Part shown: positions 37,076-45,561 of the stretch, one piece after another
How positions within the stretch are numbered: position 1 is the stretch's first letter
Layout of the letters: the number at the start of each line of letters is the position of its first letter
NCBI RefSeq assembly: GCF_002917095.1
Contig: NZ_PQGA01000004.1
Location: forward strand, 1 to 64,000
Reading direction: 5' to 3'
Source: Paraburkholderia eburnea
GTDB taxonomy: Bacteria; Pseudomonadota; Gammaproteobacteria; Burkholderiales; Burkholderiaceae
Length of the DNA: 64,000 nt
Program-made: the position numbers and the translations under genes
Notes under the pieces: generated by a model
Seen by the model: the letters and a program-made list of their open reading frames with translations, nothing else
What the model was told of the DNA's origin: nothing
Database searches by the model: none

Positions 37076-37621
37076 CTAGTGGCCACCGGCCCACGGCCTC
37101 CCCGGCAGCGCGGGCCTCGTGGCTGTGTCCAGCTTCTGGCTGACGGCCTGGGCAGTGCTCGCGGCTTCGTCCGCCTTCGCCGCCGCGACCGCGACCTTCC
37201 GCTCGACCTGCGCGCTCGTCTGTTGAGCAGCAGTGGCCGCCTGCGCGGCCTGCCTGGCCTGTTGGAGCACCGCTGTCGTGTGCTGATCGCTGATGCGCGC
37301 GCGGTCACCCAGGAAGCGCAGCGTGTACTGGGCGACATCGTGCGTGTCCTTGATCAACGACCGGAGATCCGCGAGCGCCTGTGCGCTGCGTTCATTGAGC
37401 TGCGTCAGGTCGTCGATGCGCCCCTGAAACTCGTGTACGCATGCGGCGCGCTCTTCGGCACGAACAGCCGGGAAGCGATCGACGAGCTGCATACGCTCGC
37501 GCTGGTTCAGCCAGTTCATGACGCCAGCGCCCGCCGCCATAGCGAGCAGCACGACGAGGGTTGACAGCACAAAGACGTCGATCCGATGCCAGAACAACTT
37601 CAGTCGCTGACCGTTCGTCAT
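37076..37621 (-). CDS. Phage membrane protein with long coiled coil, lysis region
   Basis: A 181-residue protein with one N-terminal membrane span (VFVLSTLVVLLAMAAGAGVM, about residues 16-36) and a long periplasmic helical region rich in Ala, Gln and charged residues. It has Cys61 only. The shape is that of an i-spanin or a lysis regulator, yet a separate spanin pair lies downstream. ATG overlaps the stop of the preceding gene (ATGA). Confidence 0.65.
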   Translation of the reverse strand: MTNGQRLKLFWHRIDVFVLSTLVVLLAMAAGAGVMNWLNQRERMQLVDRFPAVRAEERAACVHEFQGRIDDLTQLNERSAQALADLRSLIKDTHDVAQYTLRFLGDRARISDQHTTAVLQQARQAAQAATAAQQTSAQVERKVAVAAAKADEAASTAQAVSQKLDTATRPALPGRPWAGGH

Positions 37622-38058
37622 GGCGTGTCCGTCGTTTGACGGCCTCCGAGTTGCGCCTGCAATGCGGCGATATGCCGATCTTTTTCGGCGAGGCCAGCCA
37701 TCAGGGCTTCGATCTTCAGACGGTCCTGCATGCGGTCCTCTGCGGCCTGCTGGACCATTTTTCGATAGCGCGCCTCAGACACTGCGAGCAGGCGTCGGTA
37801 TCGCGTCTCGCGCGCGATCGCCTTGTGATATTGGGACTCCCACTCCTTCGAGGCGCGCGCGAGGCTCTCGAGCGTCGCCGCTTCGATCTCGTCACGCCGG
37901 ATGTCGAGCTTGTCGCTCGACTCGCTTTTGCGCGTGCTGGACAACTCCTTGCGCGCACGCATCCATCCTGCCGAGAGCGTGCCGGCCAGAACGGCAAGCG
38001 AAGCCGAGATGCCGGACAGGAGCTTGACGAGGCCTAGATCGTCGCCAGTGGTTGCCAT
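37618..38058 (-). CDS. Phage membrane-anchored coiled-coil protein, lysis region
   Basis: A 146-residue protein with one N-terminal membrane span (LLSGISASLAVLAGTLSAGW, about residues 13-32) and a very charged helical body (RRDEIEAATLESLARASKEW and ALMAGLAEKDRHIAALQAQL). It opens the lysis cassette just after an intrinsic terminator and is translationally coupled to the next coiled-coil gene. It could be a pinholin or antiholin partner; function unproven. Confidence 0.62.
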   Translation of the reverse strand: MATTGDDLGLVKLLSGISASLAVLAGTLSAGWMRARKELSSTRKSESSDKLDIRRDEIEAATLESLARASKEWESQYHKAIARETRYRRLLAVSEARYRKMVQQAAEDRMQDRLKIEALMAGLAEKDRHIAALQAQLGGRQTTDTP

Positions 38059-38085
38059 AGGGATGAGGAGTCACAAAGAGAGGCT

Positions 38086-38115
38086 GAAATAGAAACGCCG
38101 CCCGAAGGCGGCGTT
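38086..38115 (-). terminator. Intrinsic terminator before the lysis cassette
   Basis: AACGCCGCC (38094-38102) and GGCGGCGTT (38107-38115) form a 9-bp stem; on the reverse strand the loop is the stable TTCG and the 3' side reads TTTCTATTTC. It separates the fibre genes from the lysis genes in the leftward operon. Confidence 0.7.
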
Positions 38116-38142
38116 TAACCGGCGAAGCAGTGCCCTGATAAC

Positions 38143-38316
38143 TCAGCTTTGAGTATTTCCTGCAGGCGCGCTGTTTTGTGCCTCATGACCATCACCAATA
38201 TTGAGGGTGTCGGACTGCACGAGAGTCGCGTTTTCGCCCGGGCTATACGGCGTTGTTCCGTCCCACTCGATGACGTTCTCGACTACGTTCGCGATCACGA
38301 CTGCATATCTGGCCAT
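38143..38316 (-). CDS. Small phage tail-fibre-associated protein
   Basis: A 57-residue protein, MARYAVVIANVVENVIEWDG at the start. The ATG overlaps the stop of the fibre gene (TAATG), implying coupling. The sequence pattern, in which a short protein with VIxNxVxNVIxWDG follows a fibre gene, is common in Burkholderia and related prophages, probably a fibre accessory or chaperone. Function inferred from place only. Confidence 0.65.
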   Translation of the reverse strand: MARYAVVIANVVENVIEWDGTTPYSPGENATLVQSDTLNIGDGHEAQNSAPAGNTQS

Positions 38317-39224
38317 TACGCATACTCCCAAACGATAATGAGACCGGGCGCACCATTGCCGCCGGCGCTCCCCGCTTCGCCACCGTATTGGGAACAGCCG
38401 CCACCGCCGGCGCCATACCCTGTCGCTGCATTGCCCGCCGCTCCACCCACGGTCACGCCCCCGATACCGAATGGGCTATCACCGCCGGCTCCGCCCAGGA
38501 TCGTTCCGATGGTCGTACCCAAAACCATCGGCCCCTGGCCTGATCGCCTCGTTTTGAAGCCAAGCAGGGTGCCGCCGGATATCGTCGGGGCAGTCGCGCT
38601 ACTCGACTGGGGAGAGGCCGTGAGGACGTTCCCTGATGCCACGCCAGCTGAGCCGCCCGCACCACCGGGACATGAAAGCAGGGAGCCCAATGATGTCGTG
38701 CCGCCGGACGTCCCTGCATTGGATCCGGTTGCCCCGCCATTCCCTTGTGCGCCGATCGTGACGGATAAGCCGCCGGAAAAACCAGCGGCGAAACGCGCGC
38801 GGGCATATATTCCGCACTGACCGCCCGCGGCGGTTGCCTGCTGACCGCTCGACACAGCGGGACAGGCGCCCCCGCCGCCGCCGGCGCCCACGGCTTCGAC
38901 GATGATGCTGTTCGCTCCTGGCGTAGGCGTATACGTGCCACTGCTCGTAAAAAGCTGGACATTGAGAAGGCGACCGCTGGAGCTTGCGGCAATCAGCGAC
39001 TCAATTGCCGTCGCCACCTGGTTGTACGTCGTCTTGCTGGGCGTCTGCCCCGATGCGGTGACGACGTTGAGCAGCTCCATCATGAGCATGTTCATGAAAT
39101 CGCTGCGCAGCTCGGTGGCCGCAACTCCTCCGACAGGATTGCCATCAGTGAAGTAACCGGGAGTTCCCCCCGCGGCCGGCGCAGGAAGCGCCGCTGCACA
39201 CGTAGGATCGTCGTATTGATACAT
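38316..39224 (-). CDS. Tail fibre with polyglycine-rich C-terminal domain
   Basis: A 302-residue tail fibre-type protein. The N-terminal half includes GGTPGYFTDGNPVGGVAATE (a virion-attachment element seen in Burkholderiales phage fibres) and a helical VATAIESLIAAS; the C-terminal half from about residue 110 is very rich in Gly (EAVGAGGGGGACPAVSSGQQ; GAGGSAGVASGN) and ends in GAPGLIIVWEYA. Polyglycine sandwiches at fibre tips bind host receptors in T4-like adhesins (gp38) and this domain may act likewise. Confidence 0.75.
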   Translation of the reverse strand: MYQYDDPTCAAALPAPAAGGTPGYFTDGNPVGGVAATELRSDFMNMLMMELLNVVTASGQTPSKTTYNQVATAIESLIAASSSGRLLNVQLFTSSGTYTPTPGANSIIVEAVGAGGGGGACPAVSSGQQATAAGGQCGIYARARFAAGFSGGLSVTIGAQGNGGATGSNAGTSGGTTSLGSLLSCPGGAGGSAGVASGNVLTASPQSSSATAPTISGGTLLGFKTRRSGQGPMVLGTTIGTILGGAGGDSPFGIGGVTVGGAAGNAATGYGAGGGGCSQYGGEAGSAGGNGAPGLIIVWEYA

Positions 39225-39238
39225 GTCGACTCCGGAAA

Positions 39239-39263
39239 TAAAAAAGCCCGTATTTAGCGGGCT
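39239..39263 (-). terminator. Intrinsic terminator between the two fibre genes (second of two)
   Basis: AGCCCG (39245-39250) and CGGGCT (39258-39263) form a stem whose reverse-strand 3' flank is TTTTTTATTT. It follows the signal-peptide fibre-like gene. Confidence 0.75.
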
Positions 39264-39270
39264 CAGAAAG

Positions 39271-39293
39271 AGAAAAGCCGCCCGGAGGCGGCT
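39271..39293 (-). terminator. Intrinsic terminator between the two fibre genes (first of two)
   Basis: An 8-bp stem AAGCCGCC / GGCGGCTT with a four-base loop, followed on the reverse strand by TTTTCTC. With the next hairpin it makes a tandem terminator 26 bases after the fibre-like gene stop. Confidence 0.7.
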
Positions 39294-39318
39294 TGGTATC
39301 AGGCGTGCGTTTGTCGCT

Positions 39319-41088
39319 CTAGAAGCCGACGCAAGAGACCACGAGGGTGTCGTTCGCCGCCCAGGCAGCAGCGGCTCCAGACGTATTGAAATTGGTAAGC
39401 GTCACAGAAGTTGTTGTGCTCGCAGTCATTTTTGTCGAAAAGACGGTAGACGATTGCGTGGTGATGTCGTTTGCGTAGCAGTTCCAGCCATTTGATGCAG
39501 TCGGCATGCTAAGTACGCCACTCGTGGCCGTGCCACCGGTGCCGATTGTCAATTTGAAGCCGATCGCGCCAGTGTTCGCCCCGATTGATGAGCCTGCGCC
39601 GAATCCGCTGCTGATGCCTGGCGAAACATTGGCGAGTACGAGGCGGCTGAAGACATAATACGAACCGTTGGCGTTGACCGATGTGTTAGCGTTGACCGTG
39701 GTAAAAGTACCTGCATTCGCGGTCGCCCCGCCAATAGCGGGGGGCGAAGCCAGATAGTTCGAGAAGCCTGCGCCGCCGACTGCGCCGCTTGCCGACAGGG
39801 CGCCGAACGAGCCTGTCGCGGGACTTGCGGTGACCCAATTCCCTGCGCCATCACAGGTAAGCGTCAAGGAGCCCGAATTCTGACTTATTACAGCGCTGCT
39901 GCCGAAATTGATTTGTCCCGTAGTCGGATTGACGGTAATTGGGTACGCCCCGGCCGTGACCGCCTCATCGACAATCGTGATGGTTTGCCCTGCTGTAGAT
40001 GGAGACCCTGAGGCGACTAGCGCAGGGGTGGTGCAGCCTGGGATAGTTTCAGTTTTTGCCGAAGTCGACGTCGAATTCCACAAAATGAAGCGGTCACGGG
40101 TGCTCGCGGCGTCAGTAATGGCATTCCCAAGGATCTGCCGCACGCTGGACAACTGCCCGCCATAGACACCAACTTGCTCCTGCGATGATGCTCGATTGAC
40201 GACGACAGCCTGCATGCCGTCCCAATAGTTGAAATAAACCTGGTTGTCCCGCTCGGCAGAGAAAAACTGGCGCTGCGAGTAGCTTGGCGTCCAAAAGTGA
40301 ATTGTTGAATTCGTGATTGTTTGGGTCGCCGCATTCGTTAGTGTCGGCGTAGATGTCCCGCCGCCCGAGGCAATCTGCGTATTGTCGAGAATGCCGTAAC
40401 CTTCAACGTAAAGCGAGGAAGCTGCCGCAGGTACGGGGCCAGCACACGAGAGGGTCACCGACCCCGCCGTAGTATTGCATTGAATTGCAGTGCCGCCAGT
40501 CGGGTCGATGCCTCCGGTTTGTTGCATGATTACGTGCGGAGGGGCGTATGCCGGATTAAACCCCGCGTTGTAATTCGAGAACTCCATAAAATCCAGAGAA
40601 CCATGATTACTCCATCCGATAGCCATATGCTCATTCACGGCCGAGGGATTCGGATTGAACTGAGAATCTGTCCCTCGGAAAGCCATTGCACTGATGCCCG
40701 TAGGACTAGTGCTTATCAAATGCAGGACGTTGTCACTGGTAGCATTGTTTGAAATCTCCAACTCGGCAGGTGACCAAGTGGTGGTCCCGAAGCCAAGAGT
40801 CGCGGCAGCGCCGATGACCTGATTCTCAATGCTTAAACTGCCCGGAGAGCTCGCAGTTCCTGTGATCTGGGAATTGGTGGCGCTGAGTGCGTTGGAGACA
40901 GTCAGCGTCGGCACCGTAAGCGGCCCTGTGAGCGTACCGCCCGCGATCGGCACGTAGAGCGCGAACTGATAGTTCAATGCCGCAGCCGTCAGCAACTGAC
41001 CGGAAGACCACTGGGCAAATGCCGCAGATACGGATAGAGCCGTCAGCACTGAACCGGCCAGAAGCCGGCAAATGAATTTACGGATCAT
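39319..41088 (-). CDS. Tail-fibre-like protein with apparent Sec signal peptide
   Basis: A 589-residue beta-rich protein. Its first 26 residues, basic IRKF then hydrophobic LLAGSVLTALSVSAAFA, look like a signal peptide cleaved at AFA-Q. The region after it (SSGQLLTAAALNYQFALYVP; AGGTLTGPLTVPTLTVSNAL) is typical fibre stalk repeat, and the body is Ser/Thr/Gly/Asn rich with repeats ending in a Cys-containing tip (DTLVVSCVGF). It follows the gp48-like gene by eight bases, in the usual fibre position. ATG at 41086-41088 has no good ribosome site and no alternative start removes the leader. It may be a virion fibre whose N-terminus only mimics a signal, or an exported protein. Confidence 0.75.
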   Translation of the reverse strand: MIRKFICRLLAGSVLTALSVSAAFAQWSSGQLLTAAALNYQFALYVPIAGGTLTGPLTVPTLTVSNALSATNSQITGTASSPGSLSIENQVIGAAATLGFGTTTWSPAELEISNNATSDNVLHLISTSPTGISAMAFRGTDSQFNPNPSAVNEHMAIGWSNHGSLDFMEFSNYNAGFNPAYAPPHVIMQQTGGIDPTGGTAIQCNTTAGSVTLSCAGPVPAAASSLYVEGYGILDNTQIASGGGTSTPTLTNAATQTITNSTIHFWTPSYSQRQFFSAERDNQVYFNYWDGMQAVVVNRASSQEQVGVYGGQLSSVRQILGNAITDAASTRDRFILWNSTSTSAKTETIPGCTTPALVASGSPSTAGQTITIVDEAVTAGAYPITVNPTTGQINFGSSAVISQNSGSLTLTCDGAGNWVTASPATGSFGALSASGAVGGAGFSNYLASPPAIGGATANAGTFTTVNANTSVNANGSYYVFSRLVLANVSPGISSGFGAGSSIGANTGAIGFKLTIGTGGTATSGVLSMPTASNGWNCYANDITTQSSTVFSTKMTASTTTSVTLTNFNTSGAAAAWAANDTLVVSCVGF

Positions 41089-41096
41089 GATGTTCG

Positions 41097-41756
41097 CTAG
41101 TAAAGAACCGACTGATCGAGAATGAAGTCAGAATCCAGTTCGCCCGTTGCCCCATAGATAAACCGCACGAGCGTGTGGGCAGGAGCGTAGGCCCCGATTT
41201 CGCATTCGAGCACCGCGTTGCCCCATGACGCCAGTGGATCGCCCATTGCCGACTGGCCCATCGTGAAACGGGTGACCGTACTGGCCGGCGCGACTATATC
41301 CCATACGAACGCCCACTCGGATCCACCCAAAGCGTCTCCCATGCGCGACTGGCCCATGCGAAACGGCTGGTGCTGACGGATGCTGACGGTATATCCAAGC
41401 TTCGCGGCATAACCGATGAAATACGACATCGACTGACCGCCGACACCCGCGAAGCGCGCGAGAACCTGCGCCTGCCGTGTCGCAAGCGACGGCTGCGTCC
41501 CAGCGCAAGGATCGGGCAGGCCGAGCGTCGCTTCCCACTCCGGCAAAAGCTCGTTAGTCGTCGCTGGGAACGCATCGACAAGCAGATAGTTCGCGCGATC
41601 GTTGTGTTTCTGGAAAGGCGTTGCGTGGCCCTGCAATGCCTGTGTTTGAACTGCATCCGGATCTTTTGGCCATACCCTCCCCCGCGGCATACAGGCCTGC
41701 AGCGCGGCAAGAAAGTCAGCCGCCGAAAGGACGGGCGCATTATTCACTGTTGTCAC
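41097..41756 (-). CDS. Baseplate/tail protein, Mu gp48-like (YmfQ/DUF2313)
   Basis: A 219-residue protein of the DUF2313/YmfQ group, which joins the baseplate to fibres in Mu-type tails. Typical stretches are LQACMPRGRVWPKD near the start, NDRANYLLVDAFPATTNELL and PEWEATLGLPDPC. Start is GTG at 41754-41756, overlapping the gp47-like stop (GTGA). Position after gp47 supports the call. Confidence 0.85.
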   Translation of the reverse strand: MTTVNNAPVLSAADFLAALQACMPRGRVWPKDPDAVQTQALQGHATPFQKHNDRANYLLVDAFPATTNELLPEWEATLGLPDPCAGTQPSLATRQAQVLARFAGVGGQSMSYFIGYAAKLGYTVSIRQHQPFRMGQSRMGDALGGSEWAFVWDIVAPASTVTRFTMGQSAMGDPLASWGNAVLECEIGAYAPAHTLVRFIYGATGELDSDFILDQSVLY

Positions 41757-42889
41757 GTGAAGTTTGTCGTACCGATGGTAGGCATCTGCCCGGTTACGTT
41801 AGGAATGTTGGCCTCCGGCGCCGTCATGACGAAACCCTCGGTGCCGGAGATGGCGGCGATTTCCGATTCGATGAGCGAAAGATCGATCACCGGTATCGAC
41901 GTAGTCACCGGCGCGCCGTATTGCAGAAAGACGCTGTTGATGGCCGCCTTCACAGCTGCTTGTGTCGCTGCGCTCCACCCGCTGCTCCCGGTGAATGTGA
42001 AATTGATCGGGTTGGGCGTTGGCGCACAGGACCAGACGAGCGCGGTCACTGGAGCAACTTCGAAGAGCGAGTTGGCCACCGCCAGAAGGTCGAGCGTCGC
42101 CTTTGTCGCGCTGCGCGCCTCATTGGTGGCGACACCATTCACGCCTTGCGGGAAACCATTGTTAGACGCCTCCGCCTCGTCGAACATCGTGTAGACAACC
42201 ACGGTGCCCACGCCGAAGCCGTTCCGATTGCACCATGCGCGCGTAACACCCGAGACCGCCAGGGCCCACGTGACGTAATCCTGAGCGTCCCCTCCCTGCG
42301 GGACATTCTGATACGCCTGAAGCATTCGCGTCATCAGACTGTCCGGCGTCTCGATGTCCGCGCCACCGGTGAAATCCGTCGCGGCCGTACCGTTCGACTG
42401 GATGCCGTCGATGGCCGTCGCGAGTGTGAACGTCGTGCTCGCATCGCAGTTGCCGAATGCGCCGGTCAGCCCGGTGGGGTCCGCATTACAGATCGCTGGC
42501 GCGATCACAGAGCCGCCGCTCACGGTCGCATCGGCAGTCGTGGTATAGCCGATGCCATCGTTGCGCTGCACCGGCGTGCCACTCGGGAGATCCGTGCCGT
42601 TGGTACCGGGGAACGAGAGCGCGCCAGTGGCCTGTGTAGCCGGCTTCTGGTAGACGTTCTTCAGCGCGGCCCACATCGCGAGGAATTCATCGCTCGATGT
42701 GATCGGCACGGCCTGCTGCGAAATCCAGTCGAGATAGCCGTAGACGAGATTGAGCAGGTTCGCCAGCGCGATACCCGTGATATTCAGGTTCGAGAATCGG
42801 AGCAGCGGATCGGATCCCTCCAGCGCGGCCGCGATGTCCTGCAGTACCTGCGTCTGCAGCTGCGAGAGTGTTGGACGTGCGAAAGGCAT
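41753..42889 (-). CDS. Baseplate J-like protein, Mu gp47-like
   Basis: A 378-residue baseplate wedge protein of the baseplate J/gp47 family. MPFARPTLSQLQTQVLQDIA at the start, AMWAALKNVYQKPATQATGA and later GDAQDYVTWALAVSGVTRAW are characteristic. It meets the gp46-like gene by a one-base overlap of start and stop and the gp48-like gene by four bases. It should sit in the outer baseplate. Confidence 0.9.
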   Translation of the reverse strand: MPFARPTLSQLQTQVLQDIAAALEGSDPLLRFSNLNITGIALANLLNLVYGYLDWISQQAVPITSSDEFLAMWAALKNVYQKPATQATGALSFPGTNGTDLPSGTPVQRNDGIGYTTTADATVSGGSVIAPAICNADPTGLTGAFGNCDASTTFTLATAIDGIQSNGTAATDFTGGADIETPDSLMTRMLQAYQNVPQGGDAQDYVTWALAVSGVTRAWCNRNGFGVGTVVVYTMFDEAEASNNGFPQGVNGVATNEARSATKATLDLLAVANSLFEVAPVTALVWSCAPTPNPINFTFTGSSGWSAATQAAVKAAINSVFLQYGAPVTTSIPVIDLSLIESEIAAISGTEGFVMTAPEANIPNVTGQMPTIGTTNFT

Positions 42890-43344
42890 TATTGAAACTC
42901 ACCCCAAACCCAGTTGAACTGCGGAAATGTCGTGCCGTCAGGCCGGTAAGCCTGAATCCAGATACCTATCCCCCACGTACCTGGCGCGCCTTGCACCCAT
43001 GCGAGGGTGATATCGTGCTTCGACACGACGCCGTCATCCAACAGCCATTGCACTGCCTCGGTCACGTATGTCCGCGCGCGATTCATCGTCTGCTGGCTTT
43101 TCGTCGCGCGATCAAGCAACCAGAGGCGCGAGCCGATCGGATACGTGGCGCCGGCGTCGCCGATCCAGCCGCGTGCGTCCGCCGTACCGTCCGGAATGAC
43201 GTCGCCGGGCTGCGCCACACGATCGGTGAAAAGGCTGATGAGGTACGCAGTCTGCAGGTCACTGCCGGTCTGAAGCATCGCACCGGACAGCGTCCAGTCG
43301 CCGCGCGCATTCGCCGTATCCCAAACTGTCGTCGTGTCGGTCAT
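42889..43344 (-). CDS. Baseplate wedge protein, Mu gp46-like (GP46 family)
   Basis: A 151-residue protein of the GP46/gp25-like group. DLQTAYLISLFTDRVAQPGD and the following GWIGDAGATYPIGSRLWLL match the conserved motif of Mu gp46 (LxTAVxISLFTDRRA). It overlaps its neighbours by one and four bases in a tightly packed baseplate operon. Confidence 0.88.
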   Translation of the reverse strand: MTDTTTVWDTANARGDWTLSGAMLQTGSDLQTAYLISLFTDRVAQPGDVIPDGTADARGWIGDAGATYPIGSRLWLLDRATKSQQTMNRARTYVTEAVQWLLDDGVVSKHDITLAWVQGAPGTWGIGIWIQAYRPDGTTFPQFNWVWGEFQ

Positions 43345-43931
43345 TCAGTCACCGTCGGTGTTCCAGTGGTGATCGTGCTACTGCCGCCCTGGACATTCAC
43401 AACCGGGTGGCCGTGAGCGTCGTAATCTGCGCGCTGCTGCTTTGCGGTCACTGCGTTCGTCTCGTAGTTATCGAGAATGTCGCCTTTCACCTTCAACAGC
43501 GGCGTGTCCATCACCACCTCGGTCGCAGCAGTGATCGTCACGATCGTCGCGCCGCTTACGTTCACCGGCTGGCCATTTGCGTTGAGCACGATTTCGCCGT
43601 TCGCCAGATAGAGGCTCGTGCCCGCCGGGCCGTTATAGACCTGCGTCTCGCCGGCGGCCAGGTTCTTTGGCCGCGTTGCCTGATGGTTCGTGCCCACGAC
43701 CGCGCCGTTCGACGGATCGCCGCCTACGTTGGCGATCAGCGCGTCGCTGCCACCGGGTGGATTCGATGCAAGACCGTATTCGCTCATGCGAGGCAGGTTG
43801 TCGCGCGTTTCAAGCCCGCTTGGCGCCAGCTGCACCCTCTGGATGACGCCGCTGTCGTCGACGAGCGAAATGCGACCGCGCCGGATGGTCAGCAGCGTGC
43901 GCAGATAATGGCGCTCGGAATAGTCGCTCAT
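43341..43931 (-). CDS. Baseplate assembly protein V / spike, Mu gp45-like
   Basis: A 196-residue protein of the gpV/Mu gp45 family, which forms the membrane-piercing spike. It has an OB-fold N-terminal half (LTIRRGRISLVDDSGVIQRV) and a beta-helix C-terminal half (VYNGPAGTSLYLANGEIVLN). The DAHGHPV motif near the C-terminus is usual for spike tips, where His may bind a metal. Overlaps both neighbours by four bases. Confidence 0.88.
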   Translation of the reverse strand: MSDYSERHYLRTLLTIRRGRISLVDDSGVIQRVQLAPSGLETRDNLPRMSEYGLASNPPGGSDALIANVGGDPSNGAVVGTNHQATRPKNLAAGETQVYNGPAGTSLYLANGEIVLNANGQPVNVSGATIVTITAATEVVMDTPLLKVKGDILDNYETNAVTAKQQRADYDAHGHPVVNVQGGSSTITTGTPTVTE

Positions 43932-45001
43932 TGCGAAGCTCCAGCTGGCACGTCTGCGGGAAGCGCCTGCAGCAAAATCGGTTCGGGGTTGAACGCTTCG
44001 GGCGGCATGATCGTGAGCTGCGCACGCGTACCCTGTTCTCCGCGGGCATAGCTAACTTCGCCGATCACCCAGGTCTTGCCCGTCACCTTCAGCGTCGGCA
44101 ACGTCAGCGGAACGAGCGTGTTCGGCGTATAGAGCATGCCCGCGCTATCTCGCCAGCTATCTGTGGTCAGCATCACGCATCCCGAGCGCCCGTAGCGGCG
44201 CGCTGCTTCCCAGTTCGCCCGCTGCTTCGCGACGTCCTGGCCGCCGCCACCGGCCTCCGCAATGATCACGCGCCGGCGATGGCGCGACACACCCTTGTCG
44301 TAGGCCGTGCCGAGCAGATTGCCGCCGTCACCGGTATCGGTGAACACGTCGACCGACTGCAAAAACGCGATGTACTCGGAATAACGCTGATCCATCGAAT
44401 AGATCACGCGTGCGCGCTCGACATTGACGCCTTCCTTGAAGCCGCTCGCGGCCTGCGTCGTGCCGACGGCACCGAGCACGAGATTCCCGTTCGGATCGTC
44501 ATAAGGCAGGAGCGCCCGATAGCGACAGACGCGCTCGATGATGTCGTACGGGGTCTCGCCAAGCATCAAATTGAACTGCGGGATAGGACCGCCCACGTTT
44601 CCCGTCGCCGACACATAGATGCCGTAGACCTTCGCGAGCTTCCGCGCGATGTCGAGCACCGACGATCCGAGAATCTGCCCACCGGGCCACTCTGCTGCGC
44701 AGTCTACGAGATCCTGGCACTTGCTGCGGCCGCTGACCGTAATCGTATGGTTCTGTGGATCAAACGCCGGCGAAATCTTGTCGACGTAGCCCGTGATCAC
44801 GAGATCGCCACCGATCAAGACCTGGCATTCGTCTCCGGGCTGCACGGTGATATCGAATGGCTGGCCCGGATACTTCTCCGTCATCTCGATCGAGAAGTCC
44901 GACGGACAGCGCTCGATGCCGCGCGTGACGCGCACGCGTGTCCACCCCGACAACATGTTTCCGTTGGCCACGAGCGTGAGTTCATTGCTGGAGACCGTCA
45001 T
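43928..45001 (-). CDS. Baseplate hub protein, Mu gp44 (P)-like
   Basis: A 357-residue hub protein of the Mu gpP/gp44 group, structurally akin to P2 gpD. NELTLVANGNMLSGWTRVRV at the N-terminus and ISPAFDPQNHTITVSGRSKC are typical, as is GYVDK for the barrel domain. It would sit at the centre of the baseplate over the spike. ATG at 44999-45001. Confidence 0.87.
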   Translation of the reverse strand: MTVSSNELTLVANGNMLSGWTRVRVTRGIERCPSDFSIEMTEKYPGQPFDITVQPGDECQVLIGGDLVITGYVDKISPAFDPQNHTITVSGRSKCQDLVDCAAEWPGGQILGSSVLDIARKLAKVYGIYVSATGNVGGPIPQFNLMLGETPYDIIERVCRYRALLPYDDPNGNLVLGAVGTTQAASGFKEGVNVERARVIYSMDQRYSEYIAFLQSVDVFTDTGDGGNLLGTAYDKGVSRHRRRVIIAEAGGGGQDVAKQRANWEAARRYGRSGCVMLTTDSWRDSAGMLYTPNTLVPLTLPTLKVTGKTWVIGEVSYARGEQGTRAQLTIMPPEAFNPEPILLQALPADVPAGASQ

Positions 45002-45561
45002 GACGAAAGTGCGGTAAAGCCAGGAGGCAGGAAAGCAGGGTGCGGCGCGCCCGATTCGGTTACGAGTTCGTCGGCGCGCGTCGGGTCACGGTACAGGCGC
45101 TGCGCGAGCGCGGGTGCAGGCAGCGCAGCCGGGACATTAACAACGATTGTGCCGGGCAGGCCAGCGGCGCGCGTCTGCAGATCTTGCACAACCGCCGCGC
45201 GTAGCGCGCGCAGCGCCGTGAACACGTCGTCTTCGCCCTGATTGCCCGCGATGAGGATCTCAGCGTCGAGCAGTTGCAGGACGGCGTTCTGCAGGTTCTT
45301 CGCGTCCGTCGTCGACGCTGGTTGATAGCTCGCCGCCGCTCGGCACGCTGCCACAACTGCCGCGCGTCTGCACAGATCACCACACGCGTCCTGCATGGCG
45401 GCCATCGAAGCGCCCACGACCGAGGAACTCGTGACGGCATTTGGCTGGAAGTTCGAGAGATTCGAGAGCAGCCGCACGCCGTCAGCCGGATCAATCGCTG
45501 AAGCGAGCAGCGCCGCCGCGAGCGCCTGCGTGGCGCTCGCGAGATCAGATGCGTGGCTCAT
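44998..45561 (-). CDS. Phage tail-region protein of unknown function
   Basis: A 187-residue Ala-rich protein lying between the N-like and P-like genes, with four-base overlaps on both sides. MSHASDLASATQALAAALLA begins it; the C-terminal part contains VQDLQTRAAGLPGTIVVNVP. Small proteins sit at this point in many Mu-type tail operons, but I recognise no domain. A role in hub assembly is inferred from position. Confidence 0.65.
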   Translation of the reverse strand: MSHASDLASATQALAAALLASAIDPADGVRLLSNLSNFQPNAVTSSSVVGASMAAMQDACGDLCRRAAVVAACRAAASYQPASTTDAKNLQNAVLQLLDAEILIAGNQGEDDVFTALRALRAAVVQDLQTRAAGLPGTIVVNVPAALPAPALAQRLYRDPTRADELVTESGAPHPAFLPPGFTALSS

